DNA from: Siphonodentalium dalli
Taxonomy: Eukaryota; Mollusca; Scaphopoda; Gadilida; Siphonodentaliidae
Reading direction: 5' to 3'
NCBI GenBank assembly: GCA_032622095.1
Contig: CP136066.1
Location: 114,847,319-114,911,318 of the forward strand
DNA: 64,000 bases
Numbering within the stretch: the first letter of the stretch is position 1; each line of letters opens with the position of its first letter. The notes beneath the pieces were generated by a model that searched no databases, had not been told where the DNA came from, and was given only the letters and a program-made list of their open reading frames with translations. The position numbers and the translations under genes are program-made. Positions 25,401-39,600 of the stretch are shown piece by piece.

Positions 25401-28400
25401 GATAGCAGTATGCTTTTGTACATTCCTTTCAACAAACAGAAAACGTTTGGCGATAGGGCATTTTCATTTGCAGGTCCACATCTATGGAATAGCATTCCAC
25501 CTCACTTGAAAATATTCACTGATTTAAATAAGTTTAAGACCGGCCTCAAAACATATCTCTTTGATGTAGCATTTAATTCCTAGATATATGTGCATGTACA
25601 TGTATTATGCTGATTAGGCAATGAGCTCGATGTAATGTAAAGCGCCGTTGAATATGTACTCATAATATTGAGCGCTATACAAATTAATTATTGTATTGTA
25701 TTCAAATCTTTTATGATGTGAAGCCCGGTTAATAGACGGGATGCACTTTATGACACCCATTACGTAACCATTGAGTTAAAAACTGCTCTTCTATAACGAA
25801 CAAAGCATTTAGGTATTTTATCTTACAGACGGCTTAATCAATTACATAACCAGTATACAGCTTATACATTTTGACGATTAGGCTGGTTAGGCTCTCAACG
25901 GAGAGCCCAATGTCTGAACATCAGAAGTCTTTTTAGGCGTCAGTAAACTAATGTCATTCGGTCTCGTCGTATTCAGTAGTGCTTCGTCAAGTTCGTTCGG
26001 CTGTTCAGTAACTTTGTCACATCTACTATCGTCCTTTCATATGTCGGTTAGAGGACACTCAGTCTGTGGTATAGAAGGCAATGTCTGTCTTTGTCCGAAA
26101 AAGTCAGTCAGTTAAAACAACAGCGGTATCACTAGGTAATCACCTATTCATTGTGCTCACTGATGACAACTCTCTTCAAAGCATACATGTTTAGTATTGT
26201 CTACATAGTCGGTGTCATCGACGGCGTATAAACAAAAAATCCGCATATTATTTGGACACTACAAAAACACTCTTTAAAACAACAGCGTCACCACTAGGTA
26301 TTCACCTATTAATTGCGCTCACTGATAACAACTCTCATCAAAGCTTATATATAAACAAAAATACTGATCAGATGTCAAACAGTTGTGTAATGTTCCCTTT
26401 GTACAGCCGCCACAATTCAATCAACGCCACTGTTACAGAACGATATTTCATAAGTACGAAAATAACGAAATACTTTCGTCACCTAACTTCGTCTTGAATG
26501 TTAATCTATTGAGCGCTTTTATTAATTAGCTTTCTGACTCCATCCTTTCCATCTCCATTTGGGGTCAAATGAAATTTTTATTAGCCAAATTTGAAAAAGA
26601 TTAGCCATTGGCTACCGACAGCGCGAACACTGCTTCTATTCATTACTGTCTGCGCAATTTACCAGCTGTTCTGGTTGATAGAGAGATCATTTGATGGAAT
26701 AAATACTTTCCCTTTCAATCGAAGCTATTCTGTGTTCATTCCCTCATATATTTCTTCACAGACAGGTTTTTCAATGACAACTTATCATTTTTCCATATCA
26801 TTTTCCTTTATGTGGTTTAATATCACCTATTTTGATCTTCATGTATTTCGTTTCAATCCTATAAAGTTTGATTTAGCCAAATTACCTGCCAACTTACAGT
26901 GCTATTATCAGCAATTTGGTCCAAAATCCTTGTTTGATAATAGTATGCAGTGTGATTTGTTTCTTTTATGCTTGATACTTGGTAGTGTTAAAGAGCTTGC
27001 CATATATAGTTACATTGAGTGGGGCACGGCACATGTTTGATTGGGCTTTCATAGCTGACAGTTGTTTAAAGTGGATTCATCTAGTTCTTGCCGATGTGAC
27101 TTTCAGATGGGTCCGTCTGGTTAGTGGAAACAGTTCAATAATTTTTTTTTTTTAAATTGGCAATAAAATGGTTGCAGTTAGCACTTTTTCCATAGGTCTG
27201 TCAGGTTAGTGGAAACATAGATATTCTTTTTTTTAGGCCTAAACCATCTATCAGTATCAATAGACCATCTATCAATAAACCATATATCTGTCAATCTATC
27301 TATGATACATGGTGTGTAATAGATATGTGTATCATACATGTGTGAGGTCTTATTTTATCCAAAACAATATGTTGTTGTGAATGCTGTCCATGAAGGGCAA
27401 CATCTATAAGATGGCACTGAATTCATGCTGAAGTCACCATTTTGTCCACCATTTCCAACATCTCATGGCCTCACAGCTGAATATCCAATATATTTTCTGA
27501 ACTATAGGCACTTATGAAGTTCAAAGGGAGATAAATGTCAGTATTATAAGTAACACCCTTTTCAGAAGAATAAATATAAATTCTCCATAAACTATGAACT
27601 TTATTGATTTGTTGTTAAATCCATATGAAAATCACAAAAGCTATTCTTATATTGTACACTGATTGGTTTATTAGTTAGAATTGATTGTGTTTCCAGTAGG
27701 AAAATTTTTGTTTGTTTTAAAAACCAGGACATCTCGCTTTGTAAGAAATGTTTCAAATTGCACAAAGATCATGTTCCCCGAAATAAACCAAACTAGTTAA
27801 GTGCTCTAGCTATTCAATGAATCTACCAGTTTGAAGATTTATTCTGAATGATTTAGTTCTTGAAAAATTTGCGCGCTGACAAATGTTAACAATCAAAGAA
27901 GTGCAACGCCAAGCATGGCATATGGCTCCGATGCTCAGTTGGAGAGTGGGCAATGGATGGAATTTTTTTTTTTTAATTTCAAAATCCAATACCCTTAAAC
28001 TGGGCTCTAAATAAACCAAAGCTCAACAAAATCTGATGATCCAAGGTACAAGCTGAAATGTTCATACAGAGACAAAATTCAGAAACTGTAACTCTGATAA
28101 TTATGAATGGATGAAACTCGTAGTAAGTCGGTATCCCCCCTTCCCCAAGGTCTCCACTATATACCCACGAATCCTCCTTCGAAGGGTCGGGGGCATAATA
28201 AACATCTCTGCACCATTGTAAAGAAATTTCATTGGTTTTTACAGATTAGATTCATCACTGAGACCCTCTTCATCTAGCTTAAAAAACACATGAGTTCATA
28301 CCTTAATATCACCATTATTAGAGGGTGAGTTCGTTTTGATGTTCTTATCGAGTATTTCTTCCTGATACTGTGTCAAAAGTATCTGATATTCCAGAAGTTT

Positions 28401-30644
28401 CCTTTGAATATCTGTAAGGAGACAAACCAATGAGTATGATTTGGCCACTTTCATTACTGAATGGATTCTCCCATTCGTTTATACAAATATATACATTAGA
28501 ATACTGGTAGTCCTTGTTATCTCAGTAGTTCTTGGCAAAAAGCAACAGTCTTTCCACAATGCTACAATAAAATACAGTCTGAGTACTTCCACAATGCTAC
28601 AATAAGATAAGTCTGAGTACTTCCACAATGCTACAATAAGATAATTCCTGCAGCAAAAGAGTTTAAATTTTAGACAATTTCACAAACATTGATAGATTAA
28701 GAAATTTTCTTAGACTAAACACTAGCCGACAAAATTTCTTTTTGCTTTGGCATTTTCCTTGGCTCAGCTGATAGCCGACGCTAATTAACAGAGCTGCATG
28801 GTCACACTCTGTAATCACCTGAATGCTGTTCGGTGCTACATCCCGTTATCTGTAGTTATATATCCCGTTCTCGGTATGCATTTTTTCAATGCTGCCGAAT
28901 TAAAAACAATAAAATGGTCAATGACACTGAAGCTCAACTTGGAGTGGAGATAATTTCATGTGTTACAGCCAATGGAGCAATTAAATAAGAAGTTAAATGT
29001 CTAAGTAATACTAGATGTGAACATGAAGAGATATAAATTAAATTCCAAGATGGTCACAGGCGGCCATGTTTTTCAACAAAATTTGATGGCTCAAATCTAG
29101 TGCTCACCTCAAAATTCCATATCAAGTCTGGTAATAAATTGATGAGGGATGTTGCCTGTAGGGTGTCCCGAAGGATTTAGTCATGTAAAGAGTAAAATCC
29201 AAGATGGCTGCTAGTGGCCATGTTTTTCAAAATTCGAAAAAAATTGATGGCTCCCATCTAGAGGTTACCCTGAAATTCCATATGAAGTTTGGTGATGATA
29301 TGTAGTTTGTAGGGTGTGTAAAGGATTTAGTAATACAAAGAGTAAAATCACAGATGGCTGCAGGTGGCCATGTTTTTTATCGAAAATTGTCTAAATAAGA
29401 TAGTTCCCATCCAGAGGCGATCCTAAATTAGCCTGTAAATTTTAAAACAATAAATGTGGGCTGCAGGGTGTGCCGATGGATTCAAATTTGAAATTCAAGA
29501 TGGCTGCCATGTTTTTTAATGAATTTCGGGAAAAAATTGATGGCTCCCATCCAGAAGTTTAGAGATGATCGGATGAGAGATGTAACCTGTAGAGTGTGTA
29601 ACGGAAACTATTGACAGATGGACAACGGATGCCACCCCATGGCAATAACTCAAATTATTTCTCCAGTTATCAATTAGGCCAGATATTCAGGCATATCATT
29701 ATCGATATAAATGGAGCGTAGACACCATGTTATGAGAAAAACAGTTCCCACCAATTAATATGAATCAACATTTCCCACCAATTAATATGAATCAACATTT
29801 CCCACCAATTAATATGAATCCTTTCACACGTTTATCATCTAATCATCTGTCTGTCATCTGCTTATATTTCCTTACACCCCTCCAATGTATACTGAATGGG
29901 AGAACCCACTCAGTAAAGAAAGGGTTATTCAGATAAGATTAACATTGGATATATAGGAGTGCAGAACATTTCACTTGTCAAAACATTTCAGGCATGCAGC
30001 GCTCCTCATAAAATGATTTGGCTGCATGGCCAATTTAGTCCTATTATCGAGTTAATACACGCTCTGCCCTACTACTATTATCTAATTATTTAATATCAGT
30101 GGTGAGTGGATCAAAATGACAATTGAATATATAGAATTGTCTCCCTTGGATAATGATTCTTTAGGTTACACAGGTGTAAATGTTTTCCATAGGCCTCAGT
30201 GCTAACATTTTAGCCTATACTGTTGGCAATATAAACATTGGGTCCAAAATTTTCTTTAAATCTGAAAAATTGACATTTTGGGAAACTTTTTGCACAAAAT
30301 AATCAGGTATATGTCACGCAGGGAGTTCGCCTTTAAATCTTGTGTTTTCATAACTATATAGTGTCAGAACTGCATAAAAATATTGATATAACATGATTAT
30401 GTTGCCTCATGTCAATTTACAATAGATTGGCTATGATGCTTCTGCTTCAGACACCAATAGCAAGGTTTCTACTAAGAGCAGTGGGGACCTTCTAATGTCC
30501 TGTTCCCCATGCCCATATGTGGCATCAGACACTTCCCTTACCAGATCCACAGACGAATGGCTAATTATCTATGTACAATGATACACACAGACATATATAT
30601 GTACCAACAGTCAATCACAATCTGCTGCAATTGCAATGGTAGTG

Positions 30645-30683
<39 letters not shown>

Positions 30684-33600
30684 CAAAACACTGTTGAAAA
30701 AGTGAGCACAGTATCTGACAATGTAACCCTGTGATAAAAAGTGCCATTGCAATAATAGGTCCCAAATAAGTATGTATAACAGGAATTCATAATGATATTA
30801 ACCCTGGGCAGTCATCTCAGTCATAACATGCATTGAGGGTAAATTCAAAAAAGACAAAGCAGTCAAGAACAAAATTTCACAACACAGATTTTAACCTAAA
30901 GTTCGAAGTAAAATTGACAAATTTTCTTGAAAATCTTACTTCAAAATAATTGCAATGGGCGTGTTTGCGACCGGTCATTCAATGGAGGACAGTTGCAGAA
31001 TATTTTGTGTTGTTTTAATTCCAAAACAAGTAGCATAGAGTGATCTGAGTAGAGTTACCAACAAGTTAATGAGGGAATACACAGCTCTCTGTATCTGATT
31101 ATAATCAATGTCTTCTCTTCATTTTCATCATATAGTGTTATTGTTCACTCTTTAGCGGCAAAATAGGACATCTTGAAAAAACAGCAGTTTGTTGAAATAT
31201 TTTGCTGTTCTGCTAACAATAGTGTTTACAAGAACTTGAACACGCTGTATCCCGTCATTGGGGGATTATTGATAAGGCCTAGACAAATAATACCTTTGTT
31301 TCCGCTAACGAGCTAAAAAAAATTAGGGTAGGTAGGTAGGCTTAACTTTTTTTTTTTTGTTAACTTTTTTTTTTTCAGTATCTTTAAAAATAACTGTATA
31401 ATACTTGTCAATAATCCAAACTGTGCACTTCTTAGCCCCAATCAGGTTAACCCAGATGACAGAGGAACTAGAAACTCCAATTCAATCTTACATATGCTTT
31501 AATATTTACATATATACTAGTCTATATACTAAGATAGTCTTTGATAATCCTAATATTTCCTATATGGTCTGGCGACAACTGGAGTCAGTCCAGCACCACT
31601 GCACTGTTCACATATTGGAGTGACCGTCTTGTACCGATCTCTTAAGGATGGCTTCACAACACCACCTTCTCCGCATTCAGTGAAGGATCTAGGTATTTTT
31701 TGGGGACACCTGTTTTTGGGCAATGATATGCCGAAGGCATAACCTGAAGGCCTGATCGGAGGAATGTTTGGAAAGGGTGACCCCCTGATGATGGTGGGGG
31801 TTCTTCCCCTGGAAATTTTTTGAAAATCCATTGCATTTAGATCTAATCTAAGTCAGTATTTTGAATTTTACAGAGAGGTCAATTTTATCAAGTTTCTCAA
31901 GCATAACTTTGGAACTTTTTATATATGTATGGATTGGAAATGCTTATATGTTATTGTCAGATATCTTTTGGTTCTATGGATTATGCTTATCAGAAGCCTT
32001 ATCCTGCTTGAAATTAGACTTGCCATCATCACTCTAATTCATAAATAGGCTATTTTATAAAATTCAAGTGAGACACATACTGTACATAATATACTACATG
32101 TACATGTAATACAGAAATCCTACATGTACATGTAGTACAGAAACAATGTACATGTATTAAGATAGTAATGACTATATATGGTACTAATCTCTATGTTAAT
32201 TTTTCATTTGCTATTATGAGATCCCACTTGATAACCAGGTTGATTTGATCAAATTGTTAATGTTCCTGTGCTGTAATTGATTGAAATACTGAAGTCTGAA
32301 CGCTGAATGATAACATACCGTACCTGAACTCAAATTATTTGAAGTTTTCACAGATGAAAGCTAGATAAAGCCAAACATACTTTACAGTATGATTCCAATT
32401 GTTAAACTTAAATCTTTTTGTAAACTTAAATTTCTTATGTCAATATATATAAATATATAAATGTTTTTCATCTTGTTATATGATATGAATTGGGACCTAA
32501 ATTAAAAAAAAAAAAAAATTTAATAAATTTGTTTGTTTGTTTTTTTTTTTTGTCCAAATTTTTTGTTTTGTTGCAATGGCAATAAAAAGTTTAGGGTCGG
32601 CGGTTTAAAATAGGGTCGGTCGGGTTAGCGGAAACAAAGGTATTATTTGTCTAGGCCTAATGAAAATAAGATAAAGTTTATCTAATATTTCACATTCTTC
32701 TTCGTGATAATGGTTTCACATGCTTTGTGTTATTTTTCAGCTTTACTCAGTGCGAACACCTTCCATATCTTTAAGTATGACATAGAAATCAATTGAACAT
32801 TTTAATACTTTCCTCTAGATACCTCCATTCATAACAGGAGAAAAAATACTTAATTTATCCGCAGATTTGACTTTGATTTTTGCATGGCAAAAACTTCACC
32901 TGCAATATCAATATTTTATACATTGCCAATGAAAACATTCTTACATTAATCAACCTTTTAGTCTGGTTGATAAACTCAAATTTTAGGGTCAACCCAGGTC
33001 AACCTAGAAAAAATTCGCACTAAGTTGGTTTTTATACCATTTTGAAGAGGAATCTCTCCTCTATAACATATTCAAAATCCGCTAAAATCCGCTTTGAGCA
33101 TTTTTTGTAATTCAAGATGGCTGCCATTTTCCTATGAGTCAGCTGATGCGATTATAGTGAGAACATCTTGTCTTATGTATACAAATGTATACATTTTTGT
33201 GAAGCTATGACATAACGCCATCTTTACGTGACAAAATTGGAACTCCCCGTCCAAGATGGCTGCCAAAATGGCGACTGGAAGTGGAATTTTTATGTTTTTT
33301 ACTGATACTCTTAAGATAATTTTCTGTGGTTTGGAACTGATTGAGAATTGTGACTTTATTTTGTATATAGCATATTAACTGACCATTGCAGCAATGAAAT
33401 ATGCTGTTCGTGGGGTCCACACCCCTTCCGATCACTCAAAAATTTGAGTTTACAAAACAATATTTCACCAAGAAGTGGGAAGAACTTTGCAATGTAAGTG
33501 ATACATTCTATATCTTATTGATATTCGAACTCAATGGTACGAAAATTGTCACTTTGGCTCAAAATGGCTGTCAAAATGGCCACCAAAATATGGAAAATGG

Positions 33601-36600
33601 TAATTATTATCCCAGCGTGCCATGCAACCGCTATCAAGTTGTGATGATGTACACAAATGACTATTCTGTCTTATATACATTGAATACCAACATTTCTCAT
33701 GCACCTGGATTAATTTTTACTATTTACTATTCTGTAATTACCAGAATTATGGGATTTTTCTATCACAAACAACATCAAACTCGGCAAAAAAAATCACTTT
33801 TCATGTTTGGATCATTTTTGTCAAGTAAAATGAACTATCTTTAGTATCAAAGGTTCTTTTTATTTTGATATGCCTTAAATATGGCATAGTGTGGTGCTTT
33901 AGACTATATTACTCAAGATGACTTGCAAAATGGCAACCAAATTTCCGAACACTGTTCTCTGCTGTTCCGAAATGGTAGCAAATTGTGACTCACTTGGTTA
34001 TTAAACATTATCAGGAAAACCGTTTTCATCACATTGCATATAAAACGCAATTAATGTGGAGAACACTCTGATATTACCCCTATCGATTAACATATCCTTG
34101 AGTTATTGTGGAAAGCGATAGTCACACGAAGGTGCACCGGTACAAATCACACATGAGCATGCAGTCACTCCATATATACATGAACACCACGTAAATGGAC
34201 ATGTGCCACTCGCTGTATAGACATACACCCCACCCATTACCACACAGCCACAATTGGGTTTACCCATACACCAACGCGTGGCCCTATAGCCCTGAATACT
34301 CATACACCTCACATGACCTGTATACATATTCACTACATATATGAACACAAAGTAACCTCTTGTATACCTATTCGCCTAACCATAGGCCATAGTCACTCCA
34401 TGTATATTTATTTGCCACATGCATAGCTATACAACCACTAAAGATATACATATACACCTCACCGATGACCATACAGTCACTCCATACATGTTCGCTACGT
34501 CCATGATCATACATCACTTCTTGTATACCTATTTGCCTCACCAGTGGTCATACAGTCTCACTCCCTGTATATATACATATTTGCGACACCCGTGGCCATA
34601 TAGCCACTCAAGATATACATACACACCCAACCCAAAACTATAGTGTCCTCCAGGTATATACATATAGACCTCACAAAAGTGGCCTTACAGCACCTCTAGA
34701 TATATCAATGTCTCATACCGCGCATACGGCCATTCATACACTCCAGACTTGCATATAGACCTGACCCATGACAATTCAGCCTCTCTCTGTATACGCATAA
34801 ACCACATTCGTGATCATAGTCACTCCTTGTATATCAATTCACCCCACCATTAATTTTGCCATACCTATGTACATATTGTACAATTTGGCCGTGCCATGGC
34901 CATGCAGTCACTCATGATATACATATCCACCTCACCCATGACCACAGCGTCACTCCATGTGTATATATATACCTCATCAATGGCCATACAGCCCTTCTAG
35001 ATATACCAAAACCCGCACACACAGCCATTCGTACAATTCAGACAATACAGCTCAATTGTGACAATTCAGCCACTCGCTGTATAGATATACACCCTCTCCA
35101 TGAGCATTCAGATATTCACTGTATGCTTGTACACACCACCAATGACAATACAATAGACCATACATATAAACATATACATCTCGCCCATCACCATGAGGTC
35201 ACTCTCTATATACACTAGCCGCCAATGGCAATCAAAGTGTACCATAGGTATGCATATACACTTCAACAATGACCGTGCAGTCATTTCATGTACATATACA
35301 CATTGCCCATAACCAAACAACAACACCCTATGTATACATACACCCATTCATTGCCATACATCCAACATATGTACTCTCAGGTGCCAAATAAACGTGCCGG
35401 CACGTTTATTAATTTGGAGCAAAAATACACACAATCACGCTTATTGTGACCCATCACGTTTATTATTTTTTGGTGGTAAATCCATCACATACAGTGACAT
35501 TTATTCTTTTTTTGGGTGATAAACAAACGAATATAAGAATGGAACGAATCACGAGTGTGCTAATGTTAATACTAGAAGTCACAAACCACTAAATAAAGTT
35601 CTTTTAGTAGACTGAGATGCGACATCGCTTCGATATAAAACCTATTTTGAGAGTCACGGTTCGCCCAATCTTTTACTTCGTCTACTTTCGGTTTGTAATT
35701 AAGCGCAAAACGTGAACTGGGCCGAGTTCACGGGACCCGAAACGATAGAAAAGATGGCCCATGGATCACAGGACTTATTCTACAATTAAAATGTTTTTGT
35801 TAACTCCAAAATCAGTTCCATAATCACAATTTATAATGAAAAACGATGTGCCTCGAAAATAGGCAACGCGAAACCCAGAAAAAGCGCTAAAAGTTACCAG
35901 TTTGACTGAGTGTTTTCTGCATACAAATAATTTCATGAGAAGCATTAAAGTATATTCCTTTAATATTAAGATATTTAAACAACACAGTTTCATACTTTTT
36001 CTGTTTTAATGCATTATTTGGTGAGAGAAATGTAAAATTGATCGTAAATTCTTCGAAAAAAAATTCAAATTAGGCTTAATGTAAAATTGTAAACTGAGTA
36101 TGATTTTGGACAAGAACTTCAATCTAGGTACTAGTACACAAGTTTCAACCTAAATATATTAATCAATTGAATTATACAGTGAGTGAGTTACTTGAGTTAA
36201 CTATCATGCACTCTTTGATTGATTTTATTGGCAATGATAATAACACATATATAAATACAATAGATTGTTGATATACATAACTTAGGAGCAAACACATAGC
36301 ATTGTACATAGTTTGTTCAGCATTAGATATCCTTTTATTTGTGATGTTGAAAAGGGGTTGTTTTGTGCAACACAACTGAAAATCATATTTAATAAACAGC
36401 CTTAAGTTTTCCCACCCCTTCTTGTATTCCGTATGGCTAATCCCTATATAGTATACAAAGTGGTGAAATGGTGTGTAATTTAGGTTTTTTCTGTTTTGTT
36501 TGATTCATTATTCCGATCCCAAATTATCTAGTATTCTAAGCCATATAGAAGGTATCGGAATATTGAAAGTCAGAATTATGAACCCTCATGGAAAAGTGGA

Positions 36601-39600
36601 ATAATGAACCATCGGAATAATGAACCATCTATACCCGAAGACCCCCAACCTACAAGAGAAAAAAAGTCATGTGCAGTGTGTACTGTATAATACAACAATC
36701 ACCATGTAAGACAATCTATTCCAACTTTATATCATATATGAGTAATATGTAATTTCACGCATGGTCTTACATAATGTATGAATGGGGTAAACAAGATAGT
36801 GAAGATACATGATGCATAATACCTAAATGTCACATCCTCTGCACAGGTATGATTCCCTGTACTATATAAATGTATGCATAAGCCTTCATGGCTCAAGTTT
36901 TAAGCATATTACCATGAAAAGTAAAATCCGTAACCCAGCACATTTATTGTGCACCAGCACTATTATTCTTTTTTTGGTAAAAATGTCACCCAGCACTTGT
37001 ATTTGGCCAGCACTTTTATTTGGCACCTGAGAGTATACATATACACTCACCCATTACAATACAGCCACCCAATGTACATATGTACAGCCCACCCCTGACC
37101 ACAGTCACTCCACATATACATACAGGACAGTGTAGTTGCTCTCGTTATGACCATACACCACTTCAATGACCAGACAGCCACTCAATGTAAACATGTTCAC
37201 ATCACACATCACCATACAGCTACTCCTTATATACATATACATATCACTATGGACATCCCATCCATGACCATATAGTCACACATTGTATAACTATTCACAT
37301 CATTCATGAATATAATAAATCCATGTATACCTACTCACCTCGCCTATGACCATCCAGTCAACAGACATACACACTGTATTAAGTTGATCAATGTTGATGC
37401 TAATGGGCAAGAATAGCCACATAATATGATTCCTCTCAGTTCCGTTTCATCATTCTGCCCATTTCCGTTCAAAAACAAGGAAGCTTTTGGCAAAATCCAT
37501 ATTGCTTTGATTGCGATTTTTTGCCGATTTTGATATCAGGTTTGTGACAGAAAAATTCGAATAATTCTGGTAATTTCGGTGGTTAAAATAGTAACAAATA
37601 CCTAAGGTGCATCAGAAATGTTAGTACTCAAGCTATATGAGACAGAATAGTCAATTGTGTGCATCATCACAACTTGTAAGTGGTTGCATGGCATGCTGGG
37701 ATAATAATTACCATTTTCCATATTTTGGCAGCCATTTTGAGCCAAAGTGACAATTTTGGTACCATTGAGTTCGAACATCAATAAGATATAGAATGGATCA
37801 CTTACATTGCACAGTTCTTCCCACTTCTTGATGAAATATGATTAGAATCTTGGGGATCTTTTGTGAAATGTTATACCGCGTTTTGTAAAATCGAATATTT
37901 GAGTGATCGGAAGGGGTGTGGACCCCACGAACAGCTTATTTCATTGCTCCAATGGTCAGTTAACATGCTAAATACAAAATAAAGTCACAATTCTCAACCA
38001 GTTCCAAACCACAGAAACTTATCTTAAAGATATTAGTAAAAAGCGTAAAAAGCGTAAAAACTCCACTTCCGATCGCCATTTTGGCGGCCATCTTGGACGG
38101 GGAGTTCCAATTTTGGCACATAAAGGTGGTGTGATGTATTAGCTTCATTAAAATGTGTACATGTGTATACATATGACAAGAGGTTCTCATTATAATTGCA
38201 TCAAACTGACTTATCGGAAAATGGCAGCCATCTTGGACGCCATCTTGAATTACAAAATATGCTCAAAGCGTATTTTAGCGGATTTTGGATATGTTATACA
38301 AACCAACTTAGTGCAAATTTTTTCTAGGTCAAACCTTTTATCGACCAGACTATTTCAGTTTGCCAAAAAAACACACATGATTCCTTAACTTTGCTTTGTT
38401 ACTAAAAATTATCATAATTTTTAAATTAGAGGTGGAATTACTGGAAATTAGCAGTTGGCTAAATAAACTGTGATTTTTCCAAGCGGCTACAGGTTTTTCC
38501 AACAATCCCATTCCCCAAACCCTACCGGAAATCATGCCAATAGTGACATTTTCAATGTGAACTATAATTTATGGCACACCAACCTTCACGTTCACTGAGA
38601 ATACTCTTTTGCTGACCAACCAGCTCAAGTAGCTGATGCTCATAATCTTTCCGCTCATGATGCAATTGGCTCGTTACTTTCTCTTTCTCATCTCCTACCC
38701 TGTAATGGAGAGGTCAATTTATCAGAATGGTGGACTTTGGTTTAATTAAAAACATGTTTCATTGATTTATCTAATGATCAAGAATTTCAAGGCTTTGCCA
38801 AGGAATTTTATTAATTTCAAGACATAGTTTCCAAATAGTACATGATATATTTTGTTTAAAATGATACAATGCATCAAAATCTGCATTGAAACCAACGTTT
38901 TAAATAAACTTGCCACAGCCGAGACAAAACATCTGAGCTGTGAAACAAGTTTTTATCAAATTGTCCTGAATATGACATGCGCATGTATTAAAGGTCAGAT
39001 ACATGTTTGGCCAAATTTTCCTGGTATTTTTAAATGGATTTTCTCAAAATCTGTCAGGAATTCATTTGTGAAATTTGGTACAAGCGATTATTGTGAGACA
39101 ATATTTAAGAACCATCGAACAATTGGTTATTATCATCTCATTTACTTCACTTTTATGGCATGAAATATATTTAAAATTTCACCGATTTCAGGTACCAAGA
39201 ACCTCTGTAAATTAGATTTCTTTCAAAAGTGCAGTTCATATAGCGTTTTAGAGCATGTCAATGTATTTACGCTATATAAAATAAATTATTAATTAATATA
39301 TCCATGATATCATATCTGAAGATCATGAGGAGACTTAATTTTTCTTGATTCATGAAATTTTATGATTATTTTCACTTAGAAAGACAACTACACACAAATT
39401 ATTTTCTATATTTGAGAATTTTCATGTCATTCATGTTGTTCAATGAAAAATTGGGCTGTGATCTTTTCTGTGTCATGGCTTCATAACCATGTTAAAGCTG
39501 ACCACCATATCTCTTAACAATGTGGCCTAATTTCCAGTTGATTGTGCACTGCTTGAGTGGACCACACTACATATCAACATTTGTTTTCATTGGGCTGGAA

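Larger units (their letters stand above)
14700..25706 (+). mobile_element. CR1/L2-like LINE, split by a 7.4-kb insertion
   Basis: Endonuclease and the RT N-terminus are at 15275-16959 and the rest of RT at 24410-25583. The 3' UTR follows, with agcgccgttgaat and gagcgctatacaaatt, ending in attattgtattgtattc, a tail style typical of CR1/L2 elements. The 5' limit is approximate. No target duplication was identified. The interrupting DNA is element A. Confidence 0.8.
14405..26632. mobile_element. hAT transposon, outermost of a five-level nest
   Basis: The ends CAGTGTTCGCGCT and AGCGCGAACACTG form a 13-bp TIR beginning CAGTG, typical of hAT. They are flanked by an exact 8-bp duplication CTTCTATT (14397-14404 and 26633-26640). 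Next to both ends are repeats of ttagccaaa (14433-14510 and 26578-26612), the kind of subterminal repeats to which hAT transposases bind. The hAT body is about 0.3 kb on the left and 0.9 kb on the right; the rest is the inserted LINE. The right part has a two-copy ~165-bp tandem duplication (about 26114 and 26276). No transposase ORF is visible. Confidence 0.85.
32959..38352. mobile_element. TIR element D (TAGTCYRG family), 5394 bp
   Basis: Ends TAGTCTGGTTGATAAA and its mate (TAGTCTGGTCGATAAA on the other strand) are flanked by TTT at 32956-32958 and 38353-38355. The TIRs are nearly 0.9 kb each (to about 33830, and from about 37470) and include ctaaaatccgctttgagc and caagatggctgcc blocks. The same module occurs in element A. 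The core is a minisatellite (34120-37385) with a nested 1.66-kb insertion. No transposase ORF. Lies wholly in intron 4. Confidence 0.85.

Noticed and set aside
26591-27040. 149-codon plus-strand ORF after the hAT right end
   Set aside because: It starts inside the hAT terminus and runs out into intron DNA; no motif or splice support.
30509-30765. Poly-Gly and poly-Pro ORFs
   Set aside because: Created by the 33-nt G run.
34103-35347. Multiple 70-120-codon ORFs
   Set aside because: Products of the degenerate minisatellite in element D.
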